Under the pieces are notes generated by a model. The model saw only the letters and a list, made by a program, of their open reading frames with translations, made no database searches and was not told where the DNA came from. From Conus ventricosus (taxonomy: Eukaryota; Mollusca; Gastropoda; Neogastropoda; Conidae): a DNA stretch of 64,000 nucleotides. The stretch spans positions 15,001 through 79,000 of the forward strand of contig JAFLJL010004045.1 in assembly GCA_018398815.1 (NCBI GenBank), read 5' to 3'. Positions 11,230 to 23,180 of the stretch are shown here, piece by piece. Made by a program: the position numbers and the translations under genes. The stretch's first letter is position 1. Each line of letters opens with the position of its first letter.

Positions 11230-11333
11230 AGAGATAGAGGATTCCTTATCATATTCTGTAATACAGGGTGCTTGATCAACATATCCTTATGGTCTGTTTC
11301 AATCTCTCTCTCTCTCTCTCTCTCTCGCTCACT

Positions 11334-11364
<31 letters not shown>

Positions 11365-11460
11365 GTGTTTGTCTTCTCTGTCTGCCTGCCTGCCTGCCTG
11401 CTGCCTGCCTGTCTGTCTGTCTGTCCCGGTCTGTCCCTCTCTCTCACTCCTCTCTCTGCT
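11176..11460. repeat. GA tract then CT/CTGC tract (inverted arrangement)
   Basis: (GA)n at 11,176-11,245 and (CT)n at 11,303-11,470, separated by about 60 bp of unique sequence, could pair as a hairpin. The CT side includes a short (CTGC)n step. Confidence 0.85.
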
Positions 11461-11639
11461 TTGTTGTTTTTTTCCTTTTGCCGTCAATCAGCCAAATAAG
11501 GTGGATATTACAATGAAACTGCTACATAATAACAAAGACGAACGACTATTTGTGGTTCCCTGTATATTCAAAAAATATAACATTTGAATGCTGTTTCTTG
11601 TTAAAAATCTAGTAAACACGCGGTGACGCCTCACGTGGA

Positions 11640-12000
11640 ACAACACACACACGCTAAAACACACGCGCCCTAAAACGCGCAGCTTCGTCGCATAAAACTG
11701 ACGCGCGCAACGTACGACACGCACGCTACGCACGCACGCACGCACGGCACGCACGCACACACACACAACACCACACAACTACACACACACACTACACACA
11801 CTAAACGTGCAGTAGCGCAGCAGCGCACTCACACACACACACATCCACACAAAAACATATATTGTATCTCACACACAGTCACACACACACACACACCCAC
11901 ACACACACACACACACACACAGCACACACACACACACACACACACACATGCGAGCGCGCGCGTCCACCCTACAGACCCTACTCAAACACACACACACACA
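11640..12000 (+). repeat. CA microsatellite with CGCA steps
   Basis: (CA)n with an ACGC/GCAC-rich portion at 11,655-11,760. His/Thr frames are repeat translations. Confidence 0.9.
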
Positions 12001-12385
12001 CACGCTCAAATGTAAAAGGAAATACAGACAAAAAAGATGCAGAGCAGAGAGAGTCGTGTGTTTTGTTATATCAGTGTAATGTTATCATCCAGTGCATGGT
12101 GAACAGACGAGAACCAAAAAAAAAGAACAGAAAAAAAAGCAACAAACCAACACAACCAAAAACAAAACTAAAACCAAACAAACACGCCCCCCCCCCCCCC
12201 GCAACAAGGAAGATAATGAACAAACAACGCACCGCCCCCCGCCCCCCCCCCCCCAACAAGAAGATAATGAACAAACAGCTGGTCCCCACTGTGTGCATTA
12301 TCAGCCTCACACTACGCACCACGCCCCTGTCAGACTGCTCTGGCACGCCTCAACCAAAAAGGATGCGCCATGGCCTTAGTAGAAG
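12001..12385. other. A-rich and C-run low complexity, no gene
   Basis: AAAACA-type sequence contains two units of a C run followed by CAACAAG(G)AAGATAATGAACAAACA at about 12,186-12,228 and 12,235-12,278, a small tandem duplication. Confidence 0.6.
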
Positions 12386-12389
12386 TGTT

Positions 12390-13080
12390 TAGGAGGTCTT
12401 CACCCTCAAAAGGGGAGCAGCATTGGGAGCATCACGCCGAACGCCTTAGGACGAATTCACATGACAGAGGCGATGCTCGAGATGACATCGTGAGATGGAT
12501 ATGAGTAGTTCGATATACTGATATACGTCCAACGGCGATTGCAAGCGCAGATGCAAACCGCTGTAAAGGAAAAAAAAAAATAACATACAGGTTTTCAAAC
12601 GACATCTATTGGGTTAGACCGTATCCCAAGGGCGACAACCACACTAAAACAAGAAGAAAAAAGACAGTCAGGTCCTTGAACCGGCCCAACAGTACCCGAT
12701 GAAACCCTTACAGCATATAAAGAAACTGACTTCTTTATATCGGTTCAATACTAGTTAAAGAATGAGACATTTGGGGGGTAATAGTGTCTTATTGTTTGTT
12801 CGGGTTGTTTGTTTATTTTATTTACACCGTCTCCCAAGAGGGACACACAACAACAAACCAAAACCAACAGCGGGCACACTTTGAAAAGACTTGAACTGTA
12901 CTGGCTAAACCCATCATACTGATCATCACTGATTTTCCACATTGCAATTAAAACCCCTTAGGGACGAAGCATATGACACAAAGAGTGCGAGAATGCATCG
13001 AGAGATCGATGTGCGTGCACGTTTAGAAACACCCCTTACGGCGATGACAATGCATGCACAGAAATTTATACGTCCTGTCC
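12390..13080 (+). repeat. diverged tandem duplication, spacing about 550 bp
   Basis: Landmarks CCTTAGGxACGAA, CATATGACA/CACATGACA, CATCGxGAGAT and ACGGCGAT appear in the same order at about 12,448-12,540 and 12,956-13,050. A second pair, ACCGTxTCCCAAG...GACA and a CTxAACCC-like end, lies at 12,618-12,708 and 12,826-12,912. The copies are old. The function or family is unknown. Confidence 0.45.
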
Positions 13081-13737
13081 TGTCATCTTAAAAAAAAATC
13101 TGGAATCTTTTTTTTAAAAAACACATCCAAGGAAAAATCGAACTCTGAAGGCTATATTCGCGTCAAACACAAGAAAAAAAATCAAGTTGCATCAGAGCAT
13201 CGTTGATAATACTGTAAATCGACCTGTTTTTCCCCCGTCCGCTGATCGTCAACGTCGAGCTATAAAACGTACTAAAGTTAGAAACCAAAAAGTAATGTTA
13301 CACTTTAGTCAGTCTTACTAGAACGAAGGACCACCCAGGAACACCACGAGGAGGTGGGACTGTATGTCCGCAAAAAAATAATGGATTAAACAACACACTC
13401 AGATACAAGGAAAAAAGAAAACTACTATTACCACACTCATCAAGACCACAATCACGTAGGAACGCTTCATACAAATAAAAGAAGCTCACAGGGAGAGTGG
13501 TCAATGAAACAAAGTCTATAACAGAGGCCGAAGGAAAAGTTGTGAACACCGTGTCAAAGCGACAACTCGTTTAATATAAAAAAAGGAAAGAGAATTGCGG
13601 GTTAGACGTACCGAAAAATACATTTTCCCGTCCGTTCGACCCGATGTTTTTTCCCACTCCCACTCTCTCCACTGTTTGAAGAAACCTTTGGTAGGTTTTC
13701 GTTGAGAAAAGGCATTGTGATTTTACTCAAAAACCCT

Positions 13738-14530
13738 TTACAGCTGAGTTTGGATTGGTCTTTCAGAACACGAAATAGGTTTTAGAACAAGCCCACGAAG
13801 AAATCTTCCCGTTGTATTCCGACTTTGAACAAGGCCGGGTGATCCTTTGTCATATTTTGGCCAACGGTGCCAGGCAATCGACGCACGTGTTGCAATCCCC
13901 GCTGCGCATCGGGTGTCGTAATCCATTTGAAAGAGTGAACGTGTCGTTGACAACTTGACTCGAACCACCGATTGTACTCAAAACGAAAAACTGCTTCGCA
14001 CGGAGGGGTCGTACGACTTGATCCAACTTCGACGACTGAGTGCCATGTACAGCGAATCCGTATCCATCACCAAAGTTGAAAATCTGATCATGTCGACAAA
14101 TTTTCCAAACAATCGAAATAAAAAACCCCTGCAAACATGCCAACTTGGCATTTTGGTAGAAAATACGAAATTTAACACAATCAGGATCGGGAAGTGCCCA
14201 TGCGCTTTTTAGTCATTTCACTACTACAAACACGTCACCTAGCTCGCTCAGATTTAGAAACGACCTTCACATTCTGCCGAGTTTAGGGGCTGATCCGCGG
14301 TGACATAATGAATGTCTCGTGTTTTAGCGATGTTAGTCAGCGTTTTACCATAGGCACTGTTGCCTAACAATTTGAAAGTTCCACCAAAATAGTCTGCGAT
14401 GAAACCTTATCACCCCTGTCGTGTGCGTGCGCAGACACCCGTACAACCAATTTCCATTAACAACACGGATGGGTGGTGTACTCAATGACTATAATGTGAT
14501 GCATGGACACAACAAGACCAATTCAATTAC
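13738..14530 (-). pseudogene. Polinton DNA polymerase B fragment (motif B to beyond motif C)
   Basis: On the minus strand this relic encodes part of a protein-primed family B DNA polymerase of Polinton type. Read from 14,530 downward it starts just upstream of motif B. It has KLLGNSAYGKTLTNIA (motif B, KxxxNSxYG type) at about 14,325-14,375, the same peptide as in the Polinton copy at 33.1 kb. It then has MDTDSLYMALS (motif C, the metal-binding DTDS) at about 14,035-14,070. A SPGLF...GLCSKTYF stretch near 13,770-13,845 belongs to the thumb-side region. At least four frameshifts join the pieces. No TIR is visible near it, so it is an orphan fragment. It keeps exactly the part that copy 1 lost. 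Confidence 0.85.
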
Positions 14531-15480
14531 CCTGTGAGTAATGTGTGTATGTGTGTGTGTTTGTATCGATTCTGACAACGTCACTTGAATGTGCTGAGAT
14601 TATCATCTGCAACATTGACTCATGAGAATAACAAATCAATATATGGTGGGGATTTCGGCTGTGGTCAAGGGACGCATCGCCTTGAAAGTATATACTGTTC
14701 AGGGATGAGTGTACTTCCCCAAAGCAAGGTCAATTCCGGCCGCTACTAAGAGGAAGACAACACGTCTCCGATTTTAACTTTCCTTTTACCGAGAGTGTAA
14801 CAAACCTTAGCCTACGTGACACATTTTTCCTGCATATCGTGGGGGACCGATCATAACAGACTAAAACAAGGGAGGCAAGAAGGGGGTGTAGCACCTACGT
14901 TTTAATTACCTAAGCCTCAGCAACAACGATACCTAACAGTTTTGGGGACCGGGACATTCATCCCTAGGCTAGCGGAGGCATTTGATTGCGTCTCTGCCCA
15001 CAAAACATGACACATTTAAAGTCTTACCCATTAATATCTAGAGTGGTCCGTAAGCTGACACATATTGCGACCATATAACAAATTTCACCCAGGTTCACTG
15101 CTCGTGCGTGATAAAAAACGAGGACCCGAGAATCGAGACAGAGACAGAAAATACGCATAAACGCAGATAGAAACAGAGACACAGACGGACAGAGACACAG
15201 ACATATAAAAATGAAAACTCACGCACACAGTTCTCTCCTCACCTTCCGCTCCCCCTCCCCCCCCCCCCCCAAAACCCCACTCCACCCACACAAACGTCTC
15301 TAGCTCCATTTCCTCTCGCTTTCTTGAAGAAACTTAATATCTAGTGATCTTATAGCAGCACAGCAGAGGTGAATGGTGTTGTGTTGGGGCGTATGAGTGG
15401 AACGAGGGGCGGTTGGGTTATTCTCTGTTTAAACAGAATGTGTTGAAATATCCTATAGCTGCTGGCCAAACTGTATAGAA
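14531..15480. other. no recognised feature
   Basis: Mostly unique sequence. A purine-rich GACAGA tract (15,120-15,205) and a C run at about 15,257 are the only simple repeats. I see no gene. Confidence 0.5.
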
Positions 15481-15650
15481 GCTTGACCTCTTCTCCCTCT
15501 CTACTGTTGTCTCTCGTCTCTGTCTCGTCACTCTCTCATCTCTCCTCTCTCTCTCTCTCTAAGCCTACGTCTCTCTCTCTCTCCTCTCACACCACACACA
15601 CACACACACACACACACATATGCACACAACTCACACACAACACACTTACC
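15481..15650 (+). repeat. CT then CA microsatellite
   Basis: (CT)n at about 15,495-15,588 passes into (CA)n at 15,589-15,645. Confidence 0.85.
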
Positions 15651-15950
15651 ACGCTTGTCATGATTATAACCCAGTGATCAGGTGCCGAAATTCTAATTGT
15701 GGTTGTGGCCTTCACTCCTCCGCTCCATCTGAAGTCGATGAGCCTTTCCCCTCCTCCCCCCCCCCCCCCCCCACCCCCCATCCGCCAACAGACACACCTC
15801 TTCTTTGCGTTCTCACATCACGGAATCGGTTGGGCCATTACCCTCTCGAAGAGGATCCATGTGACTGAAAGAAAAGCAACGATTGATCCCTAACCTCCTG
15901 CTTTACTCCATTCTAGCGTCCTGATTTAGACCGTGCGTCCACTTGATCTC
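15651..15950. other. no recognised feature
   Basis: Unique sequence with a 16-bp C run at about 15,756. No gene is visible. Confidence 0.5.
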
Positions 15951-15957
15951 AGTCCTT

Positions 15958-16110
15958 TAATTCATTTGTCCATCAGCTTCAGTTAATTGAATCGTTGAGC
16001 GGTGTTGGCCGCACAGAAACATAGCGGATGTGTTGTAGGCGTGTATGGATAGTCCGCGCGCGGAGCGTGACGACCCCAAGATGAAACACTCTCATACTGT
16101 AGTCCGCCGT
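15958..16110 (+). repeat. dispersed repeat, copy 2 (pair at 9.25 kb)
   Basis: Shares ordered landmarks with 9,255-9,400 (TCCATCAGCTT, GTGTATGGATAGTCCGC, GATGAAAC). A CGCGCGCGGAGCGTGACGAC step lies in the middle. Confidence 0.45.
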
Positions 16111-16154
16111 GGTCCACTGATGGCTACGGCGTAACGTAAAGTGGAGAGATGTGG

Positions 16155-16220
16155 ATTTGTTGTGTGTGTGTGTGATGTGTGTGTGTGCGTGTGTGTGTTG
16201 TGTGTGTGTGGTGCGTGCGT

Positions 16221-16257
<37 letters not shown>

Positions 16258-16285
16258 TGTGTGTGTGTGTTGTGTGTGTAGTGGC
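16155..16285 (+). repeat. GT microsatellite
   Basis: (GT)n with GCGT interruptions. Confidence 0.9.
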
Positions 16286-16429
16286 AGCGTTGTTGAGAAG
16301 AAGCCAGACTGCAGAATTAATGGATCGACGGTAGCCTGGCAGTACCATTTAACTCACAGCACCAACAGCTCAGTGGATTCCCCTGTCTTTTATCAGGTAT
16401 TGTAGATATCTCAGCACATACGCACCAAT

Positions 16430-16512
16430 GCGCACGCACATACCATGCACACACGGCATGCATGTGCACGTACATACGCGCTCGACGCACGCAACACACA
16501 CACCCACACACA

Positions 16513-16543
<31 letters not shown>

Positions 16544-16666
16544 CACACACACACCGAGCACGCACCACCACCCACATTCACACTCACACTCGAACGCCGC
16601 ACGCGCGCAAAGCCACGCATACGCGCGTTCACACACAACACACACACACACACACAATAACACTCA

Positions 16667-16704
<38 letters not shown>

Positions 16705-16790
16705 ACACACACATCACTAAACACACACACACCCACACAACACACACACACACACACACAACGACACCCAACACGCGCGCCGCCACTGCA
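16430..16790 (+). repeat. CA microsatellite with CGCA and CACG steps
   Basis: (CA)n of about 350 bp. The 124- and 199-residue His/Thr frames are repeat translations. Confidence 0.9.
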
Positions 16791-18130
16791 CGCAACTCTT
16801 AGATATCCATGCGGATGGGAATTGTCTTTGTTTTTTATTGATGTGATGTCACCTATAGGCCAAGTTAGGATTTCAGGGGCCACAGATATTTCTAATGATC
16901 TACACGTTCAAGAGGAAAATGCAGACACACAGACAGACAGACAGACAGACAGTACAGACAGTGACAACATTCAATCACATCTCACTAAACGCACGCTCGC
17001 AATCGCACGCCCCCCTTCCTCCCTCCCCCAACCACTATCCGCTGTCCTTTCACCCAACTGATTGCTTCCCATCCTGTCTAGAGTAGTGGAAAAACACGAC
17101 TGCCGCGGACACTTGGGAAATAACCGCGCCAGTGACCTTGGAGTGACCTGTGGCAGAATGAATTGCGTCGACGTGTGGCGAAGAAAGCCATTCTACACCC
17201 CCCCACCCCCCCCAGTCTGACAGACATAGATCAATCAGTGACACGACCAAAAGAGAATCACAATACTTCTTGTTAATTGTCCCTGATTGTTTGTTTAGAT
17301 CTTCCGTTCAGTTTCTATCTTCTTCCTTTCAGTTTAAATTCATTGAAGAATATCAAAATCCCCTCCCCCCCCCTCCTCCTCCCTACAGTCCCCTTTACAA
17401 TACTTGGCCTTTTTCTTTTGCTCCTTTTCGTGTTAAGTTGACAAATGCATTCTCCCGCCAATTGTTTATCGTGTATTTATTTTTGTCACTGAGCACACAC
17501 TAAAGCTGTGTGCTGCTTCAGTTAAGTAATTTGTTTTATGTATCAACATCGTTGATCAAGAAAGAAAGGCATATAAATAAAGAAAATAATCGCACGGCAT
17601 CCCGATGAAATGAAAACGGCCCGTGTGATTGACAGTGGCGTGATCATGATGTGATGAAGAAAGATAGCGACAGTAGCGTTGCCACACTTCTGTCACCGAA
17701 TTCCGTTCCCAATGTGATTAGGAACTCAAACCGCGCCCAAACGAGCAGACAGAAACACACCGTATTTTAAGGAGGAGAAGGACACGTTTATAGCAACGAA
17801 TGCTGTAAAAACGATGGACCGGCATCAGGAGCAGATTTGAGACAGATGGCGTCGCCACAACCCGACTGTTGAGCTAGATGGAAGACCTGAACTGCCAATG
17901 ACGTGACTGATAGAATGCCCTGGATGATAAACACTCATCCTCACAGTGACTGTATATACTGTGAGGTTCATGATTATGTTACGTTGATCACAGTTCCTTG
18001 ATATGTTACCTTTTGTGTAGAACTGATTGTATCTGGTTCGTGTTCGTGTAAGGCGATATTTCTGTTGCCTCCCTTTCCCCAACCTCTTCTGTGGAACGGG
18101 CCTCAAACAAGCTGAAGCAATGAATCTTTC
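16791..18130. other. no recognised feature
   Basis: A (CAGA)n stretch at 16,925-16,960 and a C/CT-rich stretch at 17,360-17,390 are the only simple repeats. I find no exon-like open stretch, RNA gene or known element here. Confidence 0.5.
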
Positions 18131-18134
18131 GAAT

Positions 18135-18270
18135 TCTCTCTCTCACTCGTCATCTCCTCACCTCTCTCTATCTCTCTACTCTCCCCCCCAGACCGTAAAC
18201 CAAAATCCTACATCTCCTCTCCCTCTCTCTCTTTTGCCTCCTCTCTCTCTCTCACTCTCCTCATCTTCTC

Positions 18271-18309
<39 letters not shown>

Positions 18310-18445
18310 CACCAGACCGTAATCCAAATCCCTACTTCTCTCTCCCTCTCTCACTTTGCACACCTCTCTCTCTCTCACTCACTCTCTTACTCTGTCTCCT
18401 CTCCAGTCTCTCTCTCTCATCTCTCACTCTCTCTCTCTCTAAGGC
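18135..18445 (+). repeat. CT microsatellite containing two copies of a CAGACCGTAA segment
   Basis: (CT)n is interrupted at about 18,189-18,215 and 18,312-18,335 by CCAGACCGTAA(A/T)CCAAAATCC-like segments, giving a roughly 123-bp higher-order period. Confidence 0.8.
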
Positions 18446-18473
18446 AAGTGATAGTGGATAGTGTGTGTCAGAG

Positions 18474-18690
18474 TATATATATAAAAATATATATATATTA
18501 TTATATAATATATATATTCATATATATTATAAAATAGTGTGTGTGTGTGGTGTGTGTGGTGTGGTGTGTGTGTGTGGTGTGTGTGTGCGTGCGTGCGCGT
18601 GCGAGCGTGCGTGCATGCGTGTGTTCGTGCGCGTTGGTTGTCCGTGCGTGCAGCATGTGTGCCGTGGTGTGGCGCGCGCGCGCAATTAAT
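18474..18690 (+). repeat. AT then GT microsatellite
   Basis: (TA)n-rich self-complementary sequence at 18,474-18,535 is followed by (GT)n and (GCGT)n to about 18,690. Confidence 0.9.
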
Positions 18691-19190
18691 TGTTTGCGCG
18701 CATGACTGTTGGGACTCGCTAGGAAGCGTCACATGAAGAGTGACAAGTTGACACTACAACCCCCCGCGTGTGGCTTACCGTGTGCAGTCTATCCGAACCC
18801 TGGTTTGGTTTTTACCCCCGGGGTCAATTTGTGGCTAGTGCAAGAGTAACTTTCCAGGGTTCTCCCCTGGGCTTGACTGCTTCGACATTGCGGACGAATT
18901 TACTACCCATTAGACAACACAACAACACCACCAACAAGAAGAACAAGAACCTAGCCAAACCAGATAAAAAAATCAACCATTAGCGACTGAATTTACATTT
19001 GTCAGTCGCTTCTTGAAAGGGGATCCAAAACATGGCCTGCCGAGTCCAAGGCAACTCCCCCCCCCTGCCCCTCCCCCCCCTCTTCCCCCGTCCCCCCCTC
19101 TATCAACCTTCGTTGGCTACGATGCGAACAATCTTGCTCCGAGCAGAGTGCTGTTCTGATCCAGACATTTTAAACGGTAACAATCGCACA
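18691..19190. other. no recognised feature
   Basis: Unique sequence with a C-rich stretch at 19,055-19,105. No gene is visible. Confidence 0.5.
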
Positions 19191-19191
19191 T

Positions 19192-19237
<46 letters not shown>

Positions 19238-19445
19238 CATCACTCATACATAGACACACACCTAACACACACACGCATACAAACCAAACCACACAACACA
19301 CACACACACACACACACAACTCCACACACACACCACACTCCAAACCACACACACACACCACACACAACACACAAACACACACACACACACACACACACGC
19401 ACATATTCCGAATACAACAACTCTCCATCCCACCCCCCACCCCCA
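19191..19445 (+). repeat. GA then CA microsatellite flanking the Polinton
   Basis: (GA)n to about 19,235, then (CA)n to about 19,400, then CCCCAC-rich sequence. The Polinton target duplication is the last CCCCAC of that stretch. Confidence 0.9.
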
Positions 19446-19451
19446 CCCCAC
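19446..19451. repeat. Polinton target-site duplication, left (CCCCAC)
   Basis: These six bases are identical to 38,395-38,400, on the other side of the element. A 6-bp duplication is the integration signature of Polintons. The site is C/A-rich, so a one-base shift is possible. Confidence 0.85.
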
Positions 19452-19652
19452 AGTAGTAAGGTGAGGGACTTTTCACCGGAATGTTTTTTGCTCAAAGCCG
19501 GAAGTAGGGCGGCAGGAGGCGCGCAGGTGTGCGGCAGTGGTGCGCATGGCGATTTCGGTGGAGGGGTCAAGGTCAACGGTGTGTCTGGTGCATCATGATC
19601 GCTCGAAATGATGACGTCATTGTGCTAAGAAAAAAAATCTTTTTTTTTTCTT
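19452..19652 (+). repeat. Polinton copy 1 left TIR, outer half
   Basis: Matches the reverse complement of about 38,190-38,394. Shared landmarks are AGTAGTAAGGTGAGGGAC, GGCGGCAGG, GGTGCGCAT, CGGTGGAGG, GTCAAGGTCA and GACGTCAT. The TIR is split at a T-rich site by the LTR retrotransposon. Confidence 0.92.
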
Positions 19653-21082
19653 TGTCACGAAGTTTGGTCACGAGGCCTACGACGTTGGACTGACCCATCT
19701 AGGGTGTGCGGAATTATCATTTGTTTTTTATCGTTGTTGTTTGTCACGTGGGTCCGTCCCTTAGTGCGCTTGTGGTGCGGTTGCACCCTTGTGTATTCAG
19801 CTCACGTCGGTTTGCTTTCTCTCTCTCAATCTCTCTCTCTCTAATTCCACTGCCCGTGCATCATCCTGCAGTTCACGGGTGGCTGGTACCTTTCTCTCTA
19901 ACTTATTGACTGTCTATCGGCCTCTCGCCTGTCTTTTTACCTGTCGCACGTGCTTCATTTCTTTAATTGAAGTATGCTGCAACTCTGTTGACTAGCGTGG
20001 CAAGTTGGCCCGCCAACACTGAGGGAGGTTAGCTCTTCACTCGAGCGACGATGTCCTCTGGATCGCCAGCTCCGGTCTTGGTTCTTTCACCGTATACGTC
20101 GAAGTACTTCCTGAACTTCAATTCCTAAAGCGGCCAGTAGAGAGGGACATCACTTCTTCCGTTATTTATTACCGCATCTGCGCCTCTGTCCTCCGTCGAC
20201 TGACAGAGGGCAGAGAGAGTCGTTTGACCCGCTCTCTACGGGTACACTCCCCGTGAAGCTTGCTACTTTTTTTCCCTCCACCCGGGGCTTCACCCGTAGC
20301 CAGGACTGGTTGGTGCCACGCTCTGGTTGGGGCCACGCTCTGGTTGGCGGACCGAGCATACTGGTTGGTGCACACGCGCTGGCTTGGGGCCCCGCTCTGG
20401 GTCGGGACCGCGGACTGGTTGGGGTGCCAACGCGCAGGTTGTGGACCACGCTCTGTTGGTACCGGCGCGCTGGTTGGGATCACGCAACAGGTCGGGACCA
20501 CGTCTGGTAGAAAAGCCCGTGTTTTGACTGGCCGGGCCCTGATCCCTCGTCCAGGACCCCAGTAACAACGCCACTTTTCCAACCCCCCCCAGGAACGCAA
20601 GCTCTTCACCCTGCCTGCTTGTGTGTGTCGATGTGTCGGCCTTGAACGACTCTCTTCAAGAACCGCCCCGGTTTGGAAGCACCAAGTGCGACAGGGTGCG
20701 AGCTCCAGTAGACTTGGGAGAGAGCGATGGGTGTGGAGGCTCTCCATGGTGTGGAAAAGGGATGATGCTGGAAATGTTTATTTATAATTGCGTTATAATG
20801 TCAATATTCTGTTGAAATGTTGTGATTGTGATTGTGTAACGTTCGTATGGTGAAATGTTTTATTTATAATTGTGCATAGCTGAGTGGTGTTGGAAATGCT
20901 TAATTGTGTGTATTTGTGTGTGTTGAATGCCTAATTTTATGACTGTATGTTGGTGTGAATAAATTGGGGTGTTGTATCGTATCTTTATTGTGAGGTCTCT
21001 TGCGGGGCTGTGAGTCAGTCAACTCCCTCACTCCCACCTAGACCGAACCTGGTCAGGCAGACCTCCAGGGTCGGTCGTGACA
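19653..21082 (+). repeat. 5' LTR of the Gmr1-like element
   Basis: Begins TGTCACGA and ends GTCGTGACA. It contains an AATAAA polyadenylation signal at 20,958-20,963 and an internal 20-bp minisatellite at about 20,295-20,515. It aligns along its length with 27,100-28,502, with many single-base gaps. Confidence 0.92.
20295..20515 (+). repeat. 20-bp minisatellite inside the 5' LTR
   Basis: The unit resembles GGTTGGGGCCACGCTCTGGT, with about 11 degenerate copies. The homologous array in the 3' LTR lies at about 27,733-27,950 and is more regular. Pro/Arg/Trp-rich frames over it are repeat translations. Confidence 0.85.
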
Positions 21083-21084
21083 AT

Positions 21085-21104
21085 TGAGGGGCTCCGTCCG
21101 GGAT
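21085..21104 (+). promoter_or_regulatory. primer binding site, tRNA-Pro type
   Basis: TGAGGGGCTCCGTCCGGGAT starts two bases after the LTR end. Apart from an extra A and an extra C it equals the retroviral tRNA-Pro primer site TGGGGGCTCGTCCGGGAT. It would prime minus-strand DNA synthesis. Confidence 0.85.
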
Positions 21105-22279
21105 GTGAAGGGCTCTGGACTGTCCTCTCATCGTTTCGCCGGAGTACACTGTTTAAGTTTTGTCTGTTTTTGTATATGTTTAGTCAGTTTGTCGTGTTTG
21201 TTCGTGGTGGTTGCTGGGTGACTCTAGAGTGAAGGGAGTCACTGGGTGGGCCTGAAGGAACATCCGGTGTGACTCGGAGTCGAGGTGAGACTCAGGGGGA
21301 AATCGACCGCGTCCAACTCTTCCGCCGGGGTGCCATTACGAAGGTACGGCCGAAAGTCTTGCCTTTCTGTTGCCGCTCAGTTCTGCCATGTTCCTGATTT
21401 GTAGTTATTCCATTATTTTTTTATACGTGTTATTGAGTACAGGGGTTGTATCGGACGTTAGTGGTCCCTTTTTTCCCTCCTCTCCCGATTCCGTCTGCCA
21501 GTTTGTTTTTTTTTTCCCGCGAGCCCACCGCACTGTTGCTTCGTGCTGTGGAGGCGCTGTGTTGCCAGAGAGGGGCAGCCGTACATAGTTTTTGTTTTTT
21601 TGTTTTTTTCGTGAGACCCCACCGCACTGATGCTCGTGCTGTGGAGCGCGGGTGTGCCAAGTGGGAGCAGCCGGAACTTGCCTCACACAAGCAAACACAC
21701 ACACACACCCATACACACATATACACACACCCCTAAAATATTTGTTTTTCAATTGGATCGTCTTTCCCTGTATTTGAAAACCGTAGGATATTGTTGTCAT
21801 GGCAACGTCGGTGCTTGGTGGTGTGGCGACGCGTGCGTCGGAAGAAGAAAGGTATTCAAAATGTAGCCCAACTAATAGTACCTTACTTCGACACAGTGAC
21901 TTCTACTTATTCCCGTTCTTGTAGCCGATAGTCAGTGAGATACTTATCACTAACTATCTTCGCTAGGAAATCTTCCTGCTGAACCCCGACGGCACTTCCC
22001 GCTCGGGAAGCGTCAAGAGCATAGCGAAGCAACTGTGGGCTTCTGTTGAGATCGCAGAACAAAGCACCATCTCTTCTCCAATGCTTCCCTCGTAAGGAGT
22101 ATGCCCCTCAGAAGACTTTCATATGGGAAAGTCAGACCCCCAAGGGACCGGTCAAACGGATTCGAACGGGTCAATCCTCCTGTGTTCGGGAGTGTGAAAT
22201 CCTTTCCCAGGACATCACCACCTCTGTGCTGATGTTTTTTAGAGCGACAGCGAACGTGAGGATGAGGCCCCACGTTGGG

Positions 22280-23180
22280 ATGAGCCCTCTAGACAGGAGG
22301 CCCAGCGAGTGAAGAGCGCAGGAAGAGACTGCTAGACAGGAGGCCCAGCGTAGTGAAGCGGCTGCTAGACAGAGGCCCAGCGTAGAGGAAGAGCGCAGGG
22401 AGAGAGACTGCTAGACAGGAGGCCCATCGTATGGAAGAGGCTAGACTCTGCGCAGAGAGGATCTCTCAGGCGTAGGGAGGAGGCTGCCAGGCAGGAAAGC
22501 TCTCCGTCGGAAAGTTGGATATAGCGCAGCGGAGGAAGATGGAACAACACCTTTCGGCGCCTCCCGCACTGTAAATCAGGGGTTTGATCGACAGGCAAGT
22601 GATAGAGGTTAAAGGCCCAAAGTTAAAGCTTCCAGAGATTCAGACCTAGTGAGGACATTGATAATGTTTCTTAGAGCATTTTGACCCGTGTTGCAAGTTC
22701 ATACCAATTGTCTGAGAACAAAAGGCTAGCACCTGTTTTCTGGATTATCTGTGCTGCAAGGCGGAGGTGTGCTCACTCTAATGAAGGCCATCTTATGCAT
22801 ACATGCAGTTGGCTTCTGCAGTAAGCATATCACCTCTACCCCAGAGTCGTACAAGGCGAAGTTTCAGGTCCATGATGAAGATAACGACGAGACCTTCGAT
22901 GCAGTTGAGATAGGCTGCGCAAAAACGCTAGGGTACTGAGGCGTCAGTTGGCTTAAGTTGGAGCAGGAGGATCTGAATCCTCATTGAACAGCTCACCAAC
23001 ACTGAGTGGTCCCCATAGTTGAGGAAAACGGGATAGGGCGAGACAGCACCTCAGGATTTCGCGGCCTGCTATTCATACCGCTGATGTGTATGCTGAGAAT
23101 CTCGCAGTCATTAAGTCATCGAGCCCAGAAATACGTAGAGGAAGCCCTCCACAGGATTTTAGTGGCAATAAGGCGCACGA
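22280..23180 (+). pseudogene. gag remnant
   Basis: A degenerate array encoding ARQEAQR/EER repeats (22,285-22,520) gives a charged, probably coiled-coil stretch. Between about 22,600 and 23,010, in shifting frames, are peptides KLKLPEIQ, LSENKR and PESYKAKFQVHDEDNDETFD, which fit the gag/capsid region of Gmr1- and Mag-like Ty3/gypsy elements. I cannot place a zinc knuckle or the protease with confidence. Stops and frameshifts are frequent. Confidence 0.65.
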
